Made by a program: the position numbers and the translations under genes
Shown here: one piece after another, positions 34,159 through 46,896 of the stretch
Layout: each line of letters begins with the position of its first letter
Numbering within the stretch: the stretch's first letter is position 1
Source: Verrucomicrobium spinosum DSM 4136 = JCM 18804
Lineage (GTDB): Bacteria > Verrucomicrobiota > Verrucomicrobiia > Verrucomicrobiales > Verrucomicrobiaceae
DNA: 64,000 nucleotides
Assembly: GCF_000172155.1 (NCBI RefSeq)
Contig: NZ_ABIZ01000001.1
Location: 5,427,105 to 5,491,104, forward strand
Direction: 5' to 3'
Notes under the pieces: model-generated
What the model saw: only the letters and a program-made list of their open reading frames with translations
Databases searched by the model: none
What the model was told of the DNA's origin: nothing

Positions 34159-37100
34159 ATGCCTGCGATCCGTTATCCCGCTGATCTTCCCATCACGGCC
34201 CGCCGAGAGGAAATTCTCGCGACCATTCGCAGCCATCAGGTGGTGGTGCTGGCCGGGGAGACCGGCTCTGGCAAAACCACCCAGTTGCCCAAGATGTGTC
34301 TGGAAGCGATGCCTGAGGGCACGCGCGGCCAGATCGGCTGCACCCAGCCCCGCCGCGTGGCCGCCATGAGCGTGTCCCGCCGTGTGGCGGAGGAGCTGGG
34401 CGTCCAGTGGGGCCGGGAGGTGGGGTGCAAGATGCGTTTCAACGACGACACCAGTCGGGACACCCGCATCAAATTCATGACAGACGGCATCCTGCTGGCG
34501 GAGATCCAGTCCGATCCCCTGCTGCGGAACTATGCGATGCTCATTCTGGATGAGGCCCATGAGCGCTCGCTCAACATCGATTTCCTCCTGGGCTACCTTC
34601 AGGGCCTGCTGAAAAAGCGGCCCGACCTCAAGGTGCTCATCACCTCCGCGACGATCGACACGGAGGCCTTTTCCAAGGCCTTTGGCAACGCCCCCATCAT
34701 CGAGGTCTCCGGCCGCATGTACCCGGTGGACATTCGCTACGCCCCGGTCGAGGCCGGCGACGACGATCTCAGCCTGCTGGAGGCGGCGGTCAATGCGGTG
34801 GAAGACGCCCTCATCGAGTCTGAGAACGGTGACGTTCTCGTCTTCATGCCCACAGAGCGCGACATCCGGGAGACGCGCGACCTTCTGGACGGCCGGCTCG
34901 GCCGTGGCATTGAGGTCCTGGCCCTCTTCGGCCGCATGCCCGCGGCGGAGCAGCAGCGCATCTTTGCCCCCGGGCCGAAGCGCCGCGTGGTCATCGCCAC
35001 GAACGTGGCCGAGACCTCCATCACCATCCCGCGCATCCGCTATGTGGTGGACACCGGGCTGGCCCGCATCAGCCGGTACAATCCTCGAACCCGCACCAAG
35101 CGATTGCCGGTGGAGGAGGTCTCCCAGAGCAGCGCCAACCAGCGCGCCGGTCGTGCCGGTCGTATCCAGGACGGCATCTGCATCCGCCTGTATTCGCAGG
35201 AGGACTTTGAGAAGCGGCCGAAGTTCACCCAGCCGGAGATCCAGCGGGCGAACCTCGCCGAGGTCATCCTGCGCATGAAGGCCTTTCGCCTCGGCGAGAT
35301 CGAAAGTTTCCCCTTCATCAACCCGCCCGTGTCTGCCGCCATCCGCTCCGGCTACCAGCTCCTGCATGAGCTCGGAGCCTTGAGCGAGGTTCATGACATG
35401 ACCCCCCTGGGCCGGGAGCTGGCCCGCCTGCCACTCGATCCCACACTGGGTCGCATGCTACTACAGGCCCGCAAGGAAGGTGCCCTGGCAGAGATGCTGG
35501 TCATCGCTGCTGGCCTCAGCGTCCCCGACCCACGCGAACGCCCTGAGGAAGCCAAAGAGCAGGCTGCTGCCGCACACAAGGCCTTCACCTGCCCGGACTC
35601 AGACTTCCTCACGCTCTTGCGCATCTGGCAGGCCGCACCGGACGTGGAAAACCGCAGCAACAACGCCCTGCGAAAGTTCTGCAAGAGCAACTTCCTCTCC
35701 CTGACCCGCATGCGGGAGTGGCGGGACATCTGGCGTCAGCTTAGCGATACTCTCGATGACGAGGGGGAGCCTCTCCCCAAGCTGGAGGATCGCACCGCCA
35801 GCCATGACGACGCTGTGCATCGCAGCATTCTGGCGGGCCAGCTGGGCAACATCGCCCTGCGGGAGGAGCGCAATCTCTACAAGGCCGCGGGCAACCGTCA
35901 GGTCATGGTCTTCCCGGGCTCGTGCCTCTATGAACGCCGGGAGAAGAAGCCCGGGAAACCTGGCACGGAAAAATCAAAACAACCTCTGTGGATGGTGGCG
36001 GGAGAGATCGTGCAGACCTCTCAGTTGTTTGCGCGAACTCTGGCCAAAATCGATCCCGCCTGGGTGGCGGACATCGGCTCCCACCTCTGCCAGCACAAGT
36101 ACAGCGAGCCCCACTGGCATGGCCGCTCTGGCCGCGTCCTCGTGACCCAGCGCACCCTCGTGCACGGACTTGAGGTGATGAAGCAGTCGATTGATTTTGG
36201 CAAGGTGGATCCCGTGGGAGCCACCCAGCTCTTCATCCGCGGAGCCCTGCTGCATGGCGAGTCCCAGCTCCCCCACCGCTTCTTCCAACACAACCGGAAG
36301 CTGCGTGACAAGATCGAGACCACGCTCACCCGCGTTCGCAGCCAGCGGGTGTACGACATCGAAGAGGCCCTTTTCAGATACTATGAGGCACGCATCCAGG
36401 ACGTGTCCTCCGTTCACGATCTGAACCGCCTGGTGAATGATCGCATCCGCACGGAGCCAGATTTTCTCTGTGCCCGGGAGGTGGATCTCACTGGCGGTGA
36501 TGAGCTGACGTTCGACATAGCGTTGTTCCCTGACCGGGTGGATCTGGGCAACTCGGTCCTGCCCGTGAGCTATGCTTATACTCCGGGCAAGGAGGAGGAC
36601 GGCGTCACTGTTCAGGTCCCCCTGCCCGTGGCCGAACATCTCACCTCCGGACAGATCCAGTGGATGGTGCCCGGTCTCCGTGAGGAGCAGATCAATGTGC
36701 TCCTGCGCGCCCTCCCCAAAGTCGTGCGCCGCCAGCTCATGCCCATCGATCCCAAAGTCCGCGAGATCGCCCGCGAGTTTGATCCCGGCCGCGGTGACTT
36801 CCTCGAAGCACTTGCCCGCTTTATCGGCATCAAGTACCGCGTGGAGGTGAAGGCCTCCGACTGGCCCGCCCAGAGCATACCCGCCCACCTGCAACCACGC
36901 GTGGAGGTGGTGGATCAGAAAAAGCAGACGGTCATCACCGCCCGCGATCTCGAGACCATCAAGGCCACGGTCAAGAAGCAGGAGGTGAAGTCCGACGCCT
37001 GGGACCGGATGGTTCGCAGTGTGGAACGCTATGCCCTGAGCTCCTGGTCATTCGGCGACCTTCCAGAATCATTGGTGGTCGAGGAAATCAACGGAACTCC

Positions 37101-37884
37101 CGTCCTCGGCTATCCCGGCCTGATGCTACGCGATGGAGAAGTGGACGTTCGCCTCTTCCGCAAAAAGGAAGAAGCAGTGAGATCCAGCCCTCCCGCAATC
37201 CGGAAGCTGGCAGAAGCCGCCCTTGGCAAAGACATCGCCTGGTTGTGGAAGGAACTGCGGAATCTGGGCGGCGGCTCCGTGTACAAGGCTCCTGCCAATT
37301 TCCAGGCCGCCCTGTCCTCCTTCGATCTCACAGGAACCAAACCCACTCCGCTGGAATCAGGAGACCTGCTTCAGCAGCAGGCACAGGAACACATTCTCCA
37401 GCACGCGCTCCGGCTGGAGCCAGTGCTTCCTCTGACGACAAAACGTTTCAACCAACTCTGCGAGAACGTTCGCAAGGAACTTCCGACCTACGCCCACAAA
37501 GTGCGTGATCTGGTCAAGCAGGTGCAAGACCTGAAGCAAAAGCTCCTTCAGTCCCCAAAAAAATATCCCGGCATGGAGAAGGATGTAGCCCGGTTAACAC
37601 CCCCTGGTCTGCTGGCAAAAACACCCCATCAGCAACTACTCCAACTTCCCCGCTTCTTGAAAGCCATTCAAGTGCGGGCAGAGCGGGCCAGCATCAACCC
37701 TGCCAAGGATGCAGACAAAGCCGACCTCATCGCCGACTACGACAACTGGGAACGCTACGTGGCAGAAGCTGACCACGAAACCTTCCGGTGGATGCTGGAA
37801 GAGTATCGCGTCTCCGTCTTCGCCCAGGAACTCGGCACCGCCCAGCCTGTGTCAGCAAAGCGGTTGGAAGCGATGATGAGTTAG
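34159..37884 (+). CDS. hrpA: ATP-dependent DEAH-box RNA helicase HrpA
   Basis: A 1241-residue cytoplasmic helicase, close to the usual HrpA length of about 1300. The N-terminal core has motif I GETGSGKT at 33-40, motif II DEAH at 131-134, motif III SAT, and motif VI QRAGRAGR. It is followed by the ratchet/OB region and the long HrpA-specific C-terminal domain of about 600 residues. HrpA acts on mRNA and on stalled ribosomes in E. coli. The ATG at 34159 follows a pyrimidine-rich leader. No neighbour suggests a special role. Confidence 0.93.
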   Translation: MPAIRYPADLPITARREEILATIRSHQVVVLAGETGSGKTTQLPKMCLEAMPEGTRGQIGCTQPRRVAAMSVSRRVAEELGVQWGREVGCKMRFNDDTSRDTRIKFMTDGILLAEIQSDPLLRNYAMLILDEAHERSLNIDFLLGYLQGLLKKRPDLKVLITSATIDTEAFSKAFGNAPIIEVSGRMYPVDIRYAPVEAGDDDLSLLEAAVNAVEDALIESENGDVLVFMPTERDIRETRDLLDGRLGRGIEVLALFGRMPAAEQQRIFAPGPKRRVVIATNVAETSITIPRIRYVVDTGLARISRYNPRTRTKRLPVEEVSQSSANQRAGRAGRIQDGICIRLYSQEDFEKRPKFTQPEIQRANLAEVILRMKAFRLGEIESFPFINPPVSAAIRSGYQLLHELGALSEVHDMTPLGRELARLPLDPTLGRMLLQARKEGALAEMLVIAAGLSVPDPRERPEEAKEQAAAAHKAFTCPDSDFLTLLRIWQAAPDVENRSNNALRKFCKSNFLSLTRMREWRDIWRQLSDTLDDEGEPLPKLEDRTASHDDAVHRSILAGQLGNIALREERNLYKAAGNRQVMVFPGSCLYERREKKPGKPGTEKSKQPLWMVAGEIVQTSQLFARTLAKIDPAWVADIGSHLCQHKYSEPHWHGRSGRVLVTQRTLVHGLEVMKQSIDFGKVDPVGATQLFIRGALLHGESQLPHRFFQHNRKLRDKIETTLTRVRSQRVYDIEEALFRYYEARIQDVSSVHDLNRLVNDRIRTEPDFLCAREVDLTGGDELTFDIALFPDRVDLGNSVLPVSYAYTPGKEEDGVTVQVPLPVAEHLTSGQIQWMVPGLREEQINVLLRALPKVVRRQLMPIDPKVREIAREFDPGRGDFLEALARFIGIKYRVEVKASDWPAQSIPAHLQPRVEVVDQKKQTVITARDLETIKATVKKQEVKSDAWDRMVRSVERYALSSWSFGDLPESLVVEEINGTPVLGYPGLMLRDGEVDVRLFRKKEEAVRSSPPAIRKLAEAALGKDIAWLWKELRNLGGGSVYKAPANFQAALSSFDLTGTKPTPLESGDLLQQQAQEHILQHALRLEPVLPLTTKRFNQLCENVRKELPTYAHKVRDLVKQVQDLKQKLLQSPKKYPGMEKDVARLTPPGLLAKTPHQQLLQLPRFLKAIQVRAERASINPAKDADKADLIADYDNWERYVAEADHETFRWMLEEYRVSVFAQELGTAQPVSAKRLEAMMS

Positions 37885-37933
37885 GTGAGAGCGTGCGGCT
37901 TAATGAACCACAGAGGAATGAAACTGAGATTTA

Positions 37934-38042
37934 GACAGAATTAACAGAATTTACGGAATTAGCGTTCAGCTTCCGAAGGATCGTTTCAGAGTTCCCCTAT
38001 TCTCAGTAGAATCCTAATTCCGTTAATTTTGTTAATTCTGTC
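37934..38042. repeat. long inverted repeat built from 9-bp tandem units
   Basis: Left arm 37934-37962 and right arm 38014-38042 are complementary at 27 of 29 positions, with about 50 bp between. Each arm is itself three tandem 9-mers (ACAGAATTA type on the left, TAATTCTGT type on the right). It is AT-rich in GC-rich DNA and lies between the convergent hrpA and lacI-type genes, so it may act as a terminator structure or be a miniature mobile repeat. Confidence 0.85.
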
Positions 38043-38218
38043 CAAGAAAAGTCACTCCACGTGGATGGCAGGGCACAGACAGTGGTGAGCAGAAGAAAAA
38101 AGGTGGATGCATTCATAGACGATCAATACAGACCCACCAGGCCTTTCCGCCAAGCCCGACTTGCTCCGGAATGGCCGCGAATTGCCATTCGTGGCCGCGT
38201 CGATTATTTCCTGAATTC

Positions 38219-39334
38219 TCAAGGCCCCTTCAAAGGGCGAATCGACGCCCCGTCCACCCATGCTGGAGGAATCAAGATTTGTCGGGGCACCTCCGGCACG
38301 CCCCGCTCATGATGGAGCAACTGGGTGGCCACCAGGTCCACTGCTGCACTGGCCACGTGCTCCCGCCGCTGATGAATGCCCGCCATCCCACTCATGGCGT
38401 CCGTCCAGTCATGCACCACAAGGCCAATATCCTCCGGCACCCTGAGCCCCAGCTTCTTTAACCACCCGGGCACATGGGTGTCGAAGCTGATGATCGCGTC
38501 AGGGCGGTGGGTGTTTACCCAACTGGAGAATATCTCTCCGCACTTGCGCAGGTCGTTGTGAGGAAACAACAGCAGGGGCACCCGGTTCTTCTTGGGCACT
38601 CCCTCCTGGTAGTGGAGCATGGCCCCGCTATAGGCACTTTCCGCCCTCTTGTCCACCCACTGCGTGATGGCCAGGCCGATGCGCTTGTAGCCCCGGGCGT
38701 TGAGTTCATCCGTCGCCCGATGAATTCCCAGCGTCATGTTCCCAGCAGACCGATGCAGGGATGGCTCCCGAAGCCCATACCCGAATGTCGCAGCGGAGAA
38801 CCGGGAGAAGTCGAACTGCGCACATTTCATTTGGGATGACTGCGGAGAAATGATGATCCCCTCGATGCCGCGAGCCTGCAGGATATCCGCCAGCCGCCCC
38901 GGCGTCATGCCATCCCGTCCCAGCCAAAACTCCTCTGCATGGTAGCCATGCTGCTCGGCCCGTTTCTGGATGTCCTTGATCGACACATACTGATAGGCCG
39001 GGTCGTGCAGTTCATCCTGGGGGAGCGACTCCCGGATCACGGCAATCACCGCTCGCACTTTCGAGTCTTTCCGTCCCCGCACGAGGTGCATCATCCGCGT
39101 GAGATGCGCATCCGGCTGGTAGTTCAACTGCCGCGCCACCTCCATCACCGTCTCCCGGGTCTTCATGGAGACCTTGGGCGAATTGTGCAGCACACGCGAG
39201 ACCGTCATCGCCGACACCCCAGCAGCGCGGGCCACATCCTGCAAACTCACCTTCGGTGGTGCATCACCATCCCCTGTCGCAGTGACCACTGCGACAGGAG
39301 TTGAACTTGGAACTGGGGTCCCTCGACTTGGCAT
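38219..39334 (-). CDS. LacI-family transcriptional regulator
   Basis: A 371-residue regulator. A 27-residue Pro/Thr/Val-rich extension precedes the LacI helix-turn-helix (VSLQDVARAAGVSAMTVSRV, 29-48) and the hinge helix. A periplasmic-binding-like effector domain follows, with ARGIEGIIISPQ and GLVVHDWTDAMSGMAGIHQR. It probably represses sugar-use genes until an effector binds. The immediate surroundings are hrpA and a gene-free repeat block, so its target must lie elsewhere. An alternative start a few codons inside is possible. Confidence 0.88.
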   Translation of the reverse strand: MPSRGTPVPSSTPVAVVTATGDGDAPPKVSLQDVARAAGVSAMTVSRVLHNSPKVSMKTRETVMEVARQLNYQPDAHLTRMMHLVRGRKDSKVRAVIAVIRESLPQDELHDPAYQYVSIKDIQKRAEQHGYHAEEFWLGRDGMTPGRLADILQARGIEGIIISPQSSQMKCAQFDFSRFSAATFGYGLREPSLHRSAGNMTLGIHRATDELNARGYKRIGLAITQWVDKRAESAYSGAMLHYQEGVPKKNRVPLLLFPHNDLRKCGEIFSSWVNTHRPDAIISFDTHVPGWLKKLGLRVPEDIGLVVHDWTDAMSGMAGIHQRREHVASAAVDLVATQLLHHERGVPEVPRQILIPPAWVDGASIRPLKGP

Positions 39335-39490
39335 GAACGAAAAGCAGCCTTGAATGTTACGATAACCTGGGGGCAGAAGTCACTACGTCGCCCAGGTCAA
39401 AACCCTTTCCTGACGACGAGGCAAGGGCGCGCAAATCATCTGCCAGAAAGAACGGAGAAAACTCACCAGAGAGGTGGACCGACCCTGACC

Positions 39491-39527
39491 TTTTGAGTGC
39501 ATGGGGGGGGGACCGCCGCTTTGGCGG
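39491..39527 (+). repeat. palindromic element family B, copy 1
   Basis: The core GAGTGC...ACCGCCGCTTTGGCGG ends in a short GC-rich hairpin (CCGCC/GGCGG). Copies 2 and 4 are on the opposite strand and copy 3 is on this strand. Confidence 0.7.
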
Positions 39528-39674
39528 CCCAGGTGACGTCTTCCGTTGAATGATTGTGAAGCGGCACACTGGCCCACCCAGCCACGCGCCAGCGTCTTGG
39601 AGATCGTCTGGTGGCTCGAAGCTGCCAAGCGGGAGCCATCCAATGCGCTCGCTTCTCCCCAGCTTCCATCCCAC

Positions 39675-39690
39675 GGTACAAGGAACTCAC
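39675..39690 (+). repeat. 16-bp module repeated at 40741-40756
   Basis: ggtacaaggaactcac here and ggtacgaggaactcac at 40741 agree at 15 of 16 bases. At 40741 it lies directly next to family B copy 4. Confidence 0.65.
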
Positions 39691-39720
39691 AGTACCGACA
39701 AAGCGACGCATTCCAGCCTG

Positions 39721-39836
39721 CCTTGGCATCCATCCGCCGCGACGACTCCGCTTCTGCTCAACTGCCCCCAACGCCGCCGTAGTTGTCGAAGTAGGGAGAA
39801 CCAACCAACCGCGGGCGTTTGGAGTGGATGCCAAGG
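39721..39836. repeat. inverted repeat with 12-bp arms
   Basis: ccttggcatcca (39721-39732) is exactly complementary to tggatgccaagg (39825-39836), with 92 bp between. The right arm overlaps an inverted partial copy of the 16-mer seen at 6646 and 40145. Confidence 0.7.
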
Positions 39837-39870
39837 AACCACCTTGAGGCGGCCACCCCAGATCGAAGCT

Positions 39871-39887
39871 GATCCCCAGCGGGGATC
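39871..39887. repeat. perfect small hairpin
   Basis: GATCCCC-agc-GGGGATC, with 7-bp arms. It is one of a string of hairpins in this block. Confidence 0.7.
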
Positions 39888-39897
39888 TCTAACACAG

Positions 39898-39935
39898 CCC
39901 AACGTTGGACGAGCCCTAAGCGAGTCAACGTTGGG
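39898..39935. repeat. palindromic element, copy B (CCCAACGTTG / CAACGTTGGG)
   Basis: 10-bp perfect arms around an 18-bp centre; the related copy is at 6547-6583. Confidence 0.75.
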
Positions 39936-40042
39936 TACCTCCCAGGACGATGATCAGGTGGGAAGGCCGACAGCATCTGCTTTCTCCCCACCGCCATCAA
40001 CACCCCCACGTCAGCCGGACCTGATGTCATGCGCTGACTGAC

Positions 40043-40083
40043 GTTTGCGGCAAGATGCCGCAAACAGCACGCAGGATGCGTGC
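40043..40083. repeat. two adjacent perfect hairpins
   Basis: GTTTGCGGCA-aga-TGCCGCAAAC (40043-40065) is followed at once by GCACGCA-gga-TGCGTGC (40067-40083). Both have 3-nt loops and no mismatches. Confidence 0.8.
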
Positions 40084-40483
40084 GCTCCCCGAGCTTCCCG
40101 GGCACAGGCCATCTGAAGCCTGTCAGTCCATGCTTCACCCCCCAGGTTCCTTGGCAGGCACTAACTGAAACGTCTGCGGCATGATTCTCGCCTTCGAACA
40201 CCAACTACCCAGCGCTCCGCCTCCAACCGGCCGAGCGGACACCTTGGACTCTTGCCCCTCTCCCAGCCACATCACCAAAGACCGTGAAATTGGTGCCTCC
40301 TTACGTCCACAACTACACCGGGATTGAGACTGGCAGAAAAAAGGGAAACCCCAGAGCTGTTGTTTGCTGAGGCAGCCTGGAAAAGCCTGGTCACCGAAGA
40401 GGTCGAACAGCCTTCCCGGAAGTTGTTCTCGCATCTCCAAATGTACCCGAGAGCCGGGACGGCTCTTCTACCCCATCACCAGA

Positions 40484-40524
40484 GCCGCCAAAGCGGTGTC
40501 GAGCCACCGACACTCCAGGACGCT
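40484..40524 (-). repeat. palindromic element family B, copy 2
   Basis: The reverse-strand copy of the family B core, with an extension (GTCCTGGAGTG side). Together with copy 3 it forms a large imperfect inverted repeat of about 40-bp arms. Confidence 0.75.
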
Positions 40525-40603
40525 GGCGCGAAGATGGATGAGCCAGCGAAAAATGACCATCCTTCATGCTGCGGACATGGCTCCAGCGCGGGCATCGTCG
40601 CGA

Positions 40604-40647
40604 AGCGTCCTGGAGTGCGTGCGGCTCGACGCCGCTTTCGCCGGCGG
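40604..40647 (+). repeat. palindromic element family B, copy 3
   Basis: agcgtcctggagtgcgtgcg begins this copy, which ends in CGCCGCTTTCGCCGGCGG. It is complementary to copy 2 over most of its length. Confidence 0.75.
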
Positions 40648-40761
40648 ATGACAGGGACAACGAGGGTCATGGGCAGCCTGCTGATGATGCGGCCAAGCGG
40701 GGGCCGTTACGGGCACGCTGCCCCCCTGCTCCCATTCTCTGGTACGAGGAACTCACCAGAG

Positions 40762-40797
40762 CCGCCAAAGCGGCGGTTCCCGCACGCACTCCCAAAG
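40762..40797 (-). repeat. palindromic element family B, copy 4
   Basis: The CCGCCAAAGCGGCGG hairpin followed by CGCACGCACTC: the reverse complement of the family B core, closest to copy 1. Confidence 0.7.
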
Positions 40798-40897
40798 ATG
40801 CTTCGCATCCAGATGTTGTGGGTACGGTAGTAGCTTGAGAATCAAACAGCCTCCGATGTCACCCACTCCAGCGCTCTCGCCCCACCCCTGACCTCAG

Positions 40898-40931
40898 GTC
40901 TGATGTCTGGCGTCTGGCAGTCTGGTGTCCG
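40898..40931. repeat. 7-bp-period GTCTG tract downstream of the rRNA operon
   Basis: GTCTG or GTCCG-like copies start at 40898, 40905, 40912, 40920 and 40927 (steps 7, 7, 8, 7). It sits about 35 bp past the rRNA terminator on the minus strand, the same orientation and spacing as the tracts after protein genes. Confidence 0.8.
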
Positions 40932-40964
40932 TCCTCTCCCGCTTCGCGGGTCGCAGTACACAGA

Positions 40965-41004
40965 CAAAAAAAGTCCCCGCCCTCTGGGTCGCAGAAGGCG
41001 GGGA
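40965..41004 (-). terminator. rRNA operon terminator
   Basis: On the minus strand, just after 5S, an 8-bp GC stem (TCCCCGCC and GGCGGGGA) is followed by seven T residues (40966-40972 read as A on the plus strand). Confidence 0.85.
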
Positions 41005-41010
41005 TTAACT

Positions 41011-41123
41011 CTGGCAACGATCTACTTTCACATGGCCTGTCGCCATACTATCATCGACGCTGAGGTGTTTCACTTCCGTGTTCGGGATGGGAACGGGTGG
41101 GGCCACCTCGCTGTGGTCACCAG
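41011..41123 (-). rRNA. rrf: 5S ribosomal RNA
   Basis: About 113 nt. On the minus strand it starts CTGGTGACCACAGCGAGGTG, carries the conserved CCCATCCCGAACACGG loop and GAAGTGAAAC, and closes with a CGTTGCCAG 3' arm. Ends are set by the terminal helix and are good to a few bases. Confidence 0.92.
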
Positions 41124-41287
41124 ACTTCTGTTTCGGTTGAGAGCTTCAAGCTCCATGTGAAACAGCCTGTCTGAAGACTTCAGCGCTTCAGCGGTTGCAG
41201 TTATAGGTTGGGCTGGCGGCCCTGCCGGAGCTGGGTTCCCTGAAAACTGAACAAGGACAAATTAAGAGTGGTTGAAAAAGAATCAAA
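41124..41287 (-). other. 23S-5S spacer with half of the 23S processing stem
   Basis: No gene. Bases 41238-41281 are complementary to 44180-44218 on the other side of 23S (CCCTGAAAACTG, ACAAG, TTAAGAG and GAAAAAGA blocks). The two would pair to form the long RNase III processing stem around the 23S precursor. Confidence 0.75.
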
Positions 41288-44137
<2,850 letters not shown>

Positions 44138-44207
44138 CTGTAGCCGCTGGCTTGCGCCAGCTTCAAATAAAAATTTATCTCTTTTTCGCTCTTAATCTGT
44201 CTTGTCC

Positions 44208-44220
44208 AGTTTTCAAAGAA
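44208..44220 (-). promoter_or_regulatory. boxA-like antitermination element before 23S
   Basis: On the minus strand TTCTTTGAAAACT lies between tRNA-Ile and 23S, the usual place for an Nus-dependent boxA. It also takes part in the 23S flanking stem. Confidence 0.5.
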
Positions 44221-44271
44221 CCTTCCGGTTCGAAAGCATTAATCAATTCTACACACCCATTGGTCACCAGA

Positions 44272-44348
44272 TGGTGGGCCTGAATGGACTCGAACCATTG
44301 ACCCCCGCCTTATCAAGGCGGTGCTCTAACCAACTGAGCTACAGGCCC
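44272..44348 (-). tRNA. tRNA-Ile (GAT)
   Basis: A full cloverleaf in reverse complement: acceptor GGGCCTG with CAGGCCC, T-loop GGTTCGAGTCC, anticodon loop TTGATAA with GAT, and an encoded CCA end. It is the second tRNA in the 16S-23S spacer. Confidence 0.97.
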
Positions 44349-44392
44349 GGTTTTCACCGGTCCCCTGCTTTAAAAGCACTCAGCAAGTCACA

Positions 44393-44468
44393 TGGTGGAG
44401 GCATGGGGACTCGAACCCCAGACATCCAGCTTGCAAAGCTGGCGCTCTACCAGCTGAGCTATACCCCC
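44393..44468 (-). tRNA. tRNA-Ala (TGC)
   Basis: A full cloverleaf in reverse complement: acceptor GGGGGTA with TGCCTCC, anticodon loop TTTGCAA with TGC, T-loop GGTTCGAGTCC, and an encoded CCA. It lies immediately after 16S and before tRNA-Ile. Confidence 0.97.
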
Positions 44469-44633
44469 TTTGGTGATGCGTGTGTATTGTCCCAAGCAAA
44501 AGCTAAGTCGTGCACTACACGTGAGGTAACTCACGCAAATATTTGAGCCTTTTAGCAGACCAGGTGTTCCGGCGAACCGGGCACTCTGGTCTCGACCTAT
44601 CCAGTAAGCCGTGAGGGCTCCTGGAATACTCCA

Positions 44634-46177
<1,544 letters not shown>

Positions 46178-46440
46178 TGTCCATCCATCTCTGAATGAAC
46201 GGTCCAATGCAAAGCATTGAACTAAATTGACTGGTTGTTTGTTATGACAACCACGCGCTGTTTCTCACACACGCGTAGTACACAACTTAGCTTTTTCTTG
46301 GTTCAAACTAAACTCACAACCCTTGCGGGCCGTTTAGTCTGATTAATGCTGCCAAAGATCGTATTCTGATTCTCGAAGAATGCCGCAGTTGCCTGCGTCG
46401 CTCTTTTTGTCTCAGCCGCTCGTTTTCGGTGCGGGTGTTG
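46178..46440 (-). other. rRNA operon leader
   Basis: A transcribed leader of about 265 bp between the predicted promoter and 16S. It has no gene; the frame at 46314-46583 on the minus strand runs through the promoter and is not credible. Confidence 0.6.
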
Positions 46441-46468
46441 ATACTACCCCACATCCTCTTTTCGTCAA
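46441..46468 (-). promoter_or_regulatory. candidate rRNA operon promoter
   Basis: On the minus strand TTGACG (46463-46468), a 16-bp spacer, then TAGTAT (46441-46446). An A/T-rich stretch (46480-46500) lies just upstream, like an UP element. It is the best sigma70-type match before 16S. Confidence 0.65.
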
Positions 46469-46583
46469 CAAGTTGAGGCTCTTTTTTTGAAGATTTTTGC
46501 CAGTTTCGACATGCGGCCTTCATCGACTTAACAAACTCATGGAGACGAAAAATCAGAGCCCGCTCAACGGGCCCTAGTGCCAT

Positions 46584-46896
46584 GCGGGAGAGGCCGTTTC
46601 ATTTATCAAGGCTGGTGAAGCATAAGCGGATTCTGGGGCCAAAATTTGAAACGCAAAACCTCTGAGAAAAGTTGTCCGAAGAGATGCAACGACCTCAAAC
46701 GGAGGTTCCTCAGGGGTGGTTGGAGGGGTCAATCGCGGTCAGAAAGTGGCAAAACGATGTTCGGCGCGTCGCTCCGCTCCCAAAAATTGGCCACCCCCAC
46801 CCGCCTTGAGTCCCGGTGTTAGCATAACACAGGCGTTTGATTGCCTCTCGGACCGGTCCAGTGCCTCATTGGACCCATTCAACACTTCCTCACCGC
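46584..46896. other. intergenic region between the divergent rRNA operon and sialidase-like gene
   Basis: About 310 bp. I see no gene, RNA or strong repeat. It must hold the promoter of the plus-strand operon beginning at 46897. Confidence 0.5.

Larger units (their letters stand above)
39335..40964. other. 1.6-kb gene-free block of palindromic repeats before the rRNA operon end
   Basis: No frame here looks coding: open frames are short, overlap on both strands and have odd composition. The block is instead dense in hairpins and in repeated modules on both strands (listed separately). It resembles a cluster of REP/BIME-like elements. Confidence 0.75.

Noticed and set aside
34027-35394. 455-codon open frame on the minus strand
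   Set aside because: It is antisense to hrpA.
39550-40041. 163-codon frame in the repeat block
   Set aside because: The product is Ser/Pro/Arg-rich, crosses several palindromes, and has no conserved motif.
39335-40964. Possible CRISPR array
   Set aside because: Repeats are irregularly spaced, on both strands and of different families; there is no constant repeat-spacer pattern and no cas gene.
46314-46583. 89-codon minus-strand frame before 16S
   Set aside because: It spans the predicted rRNA promoter and leader and has no family signature.
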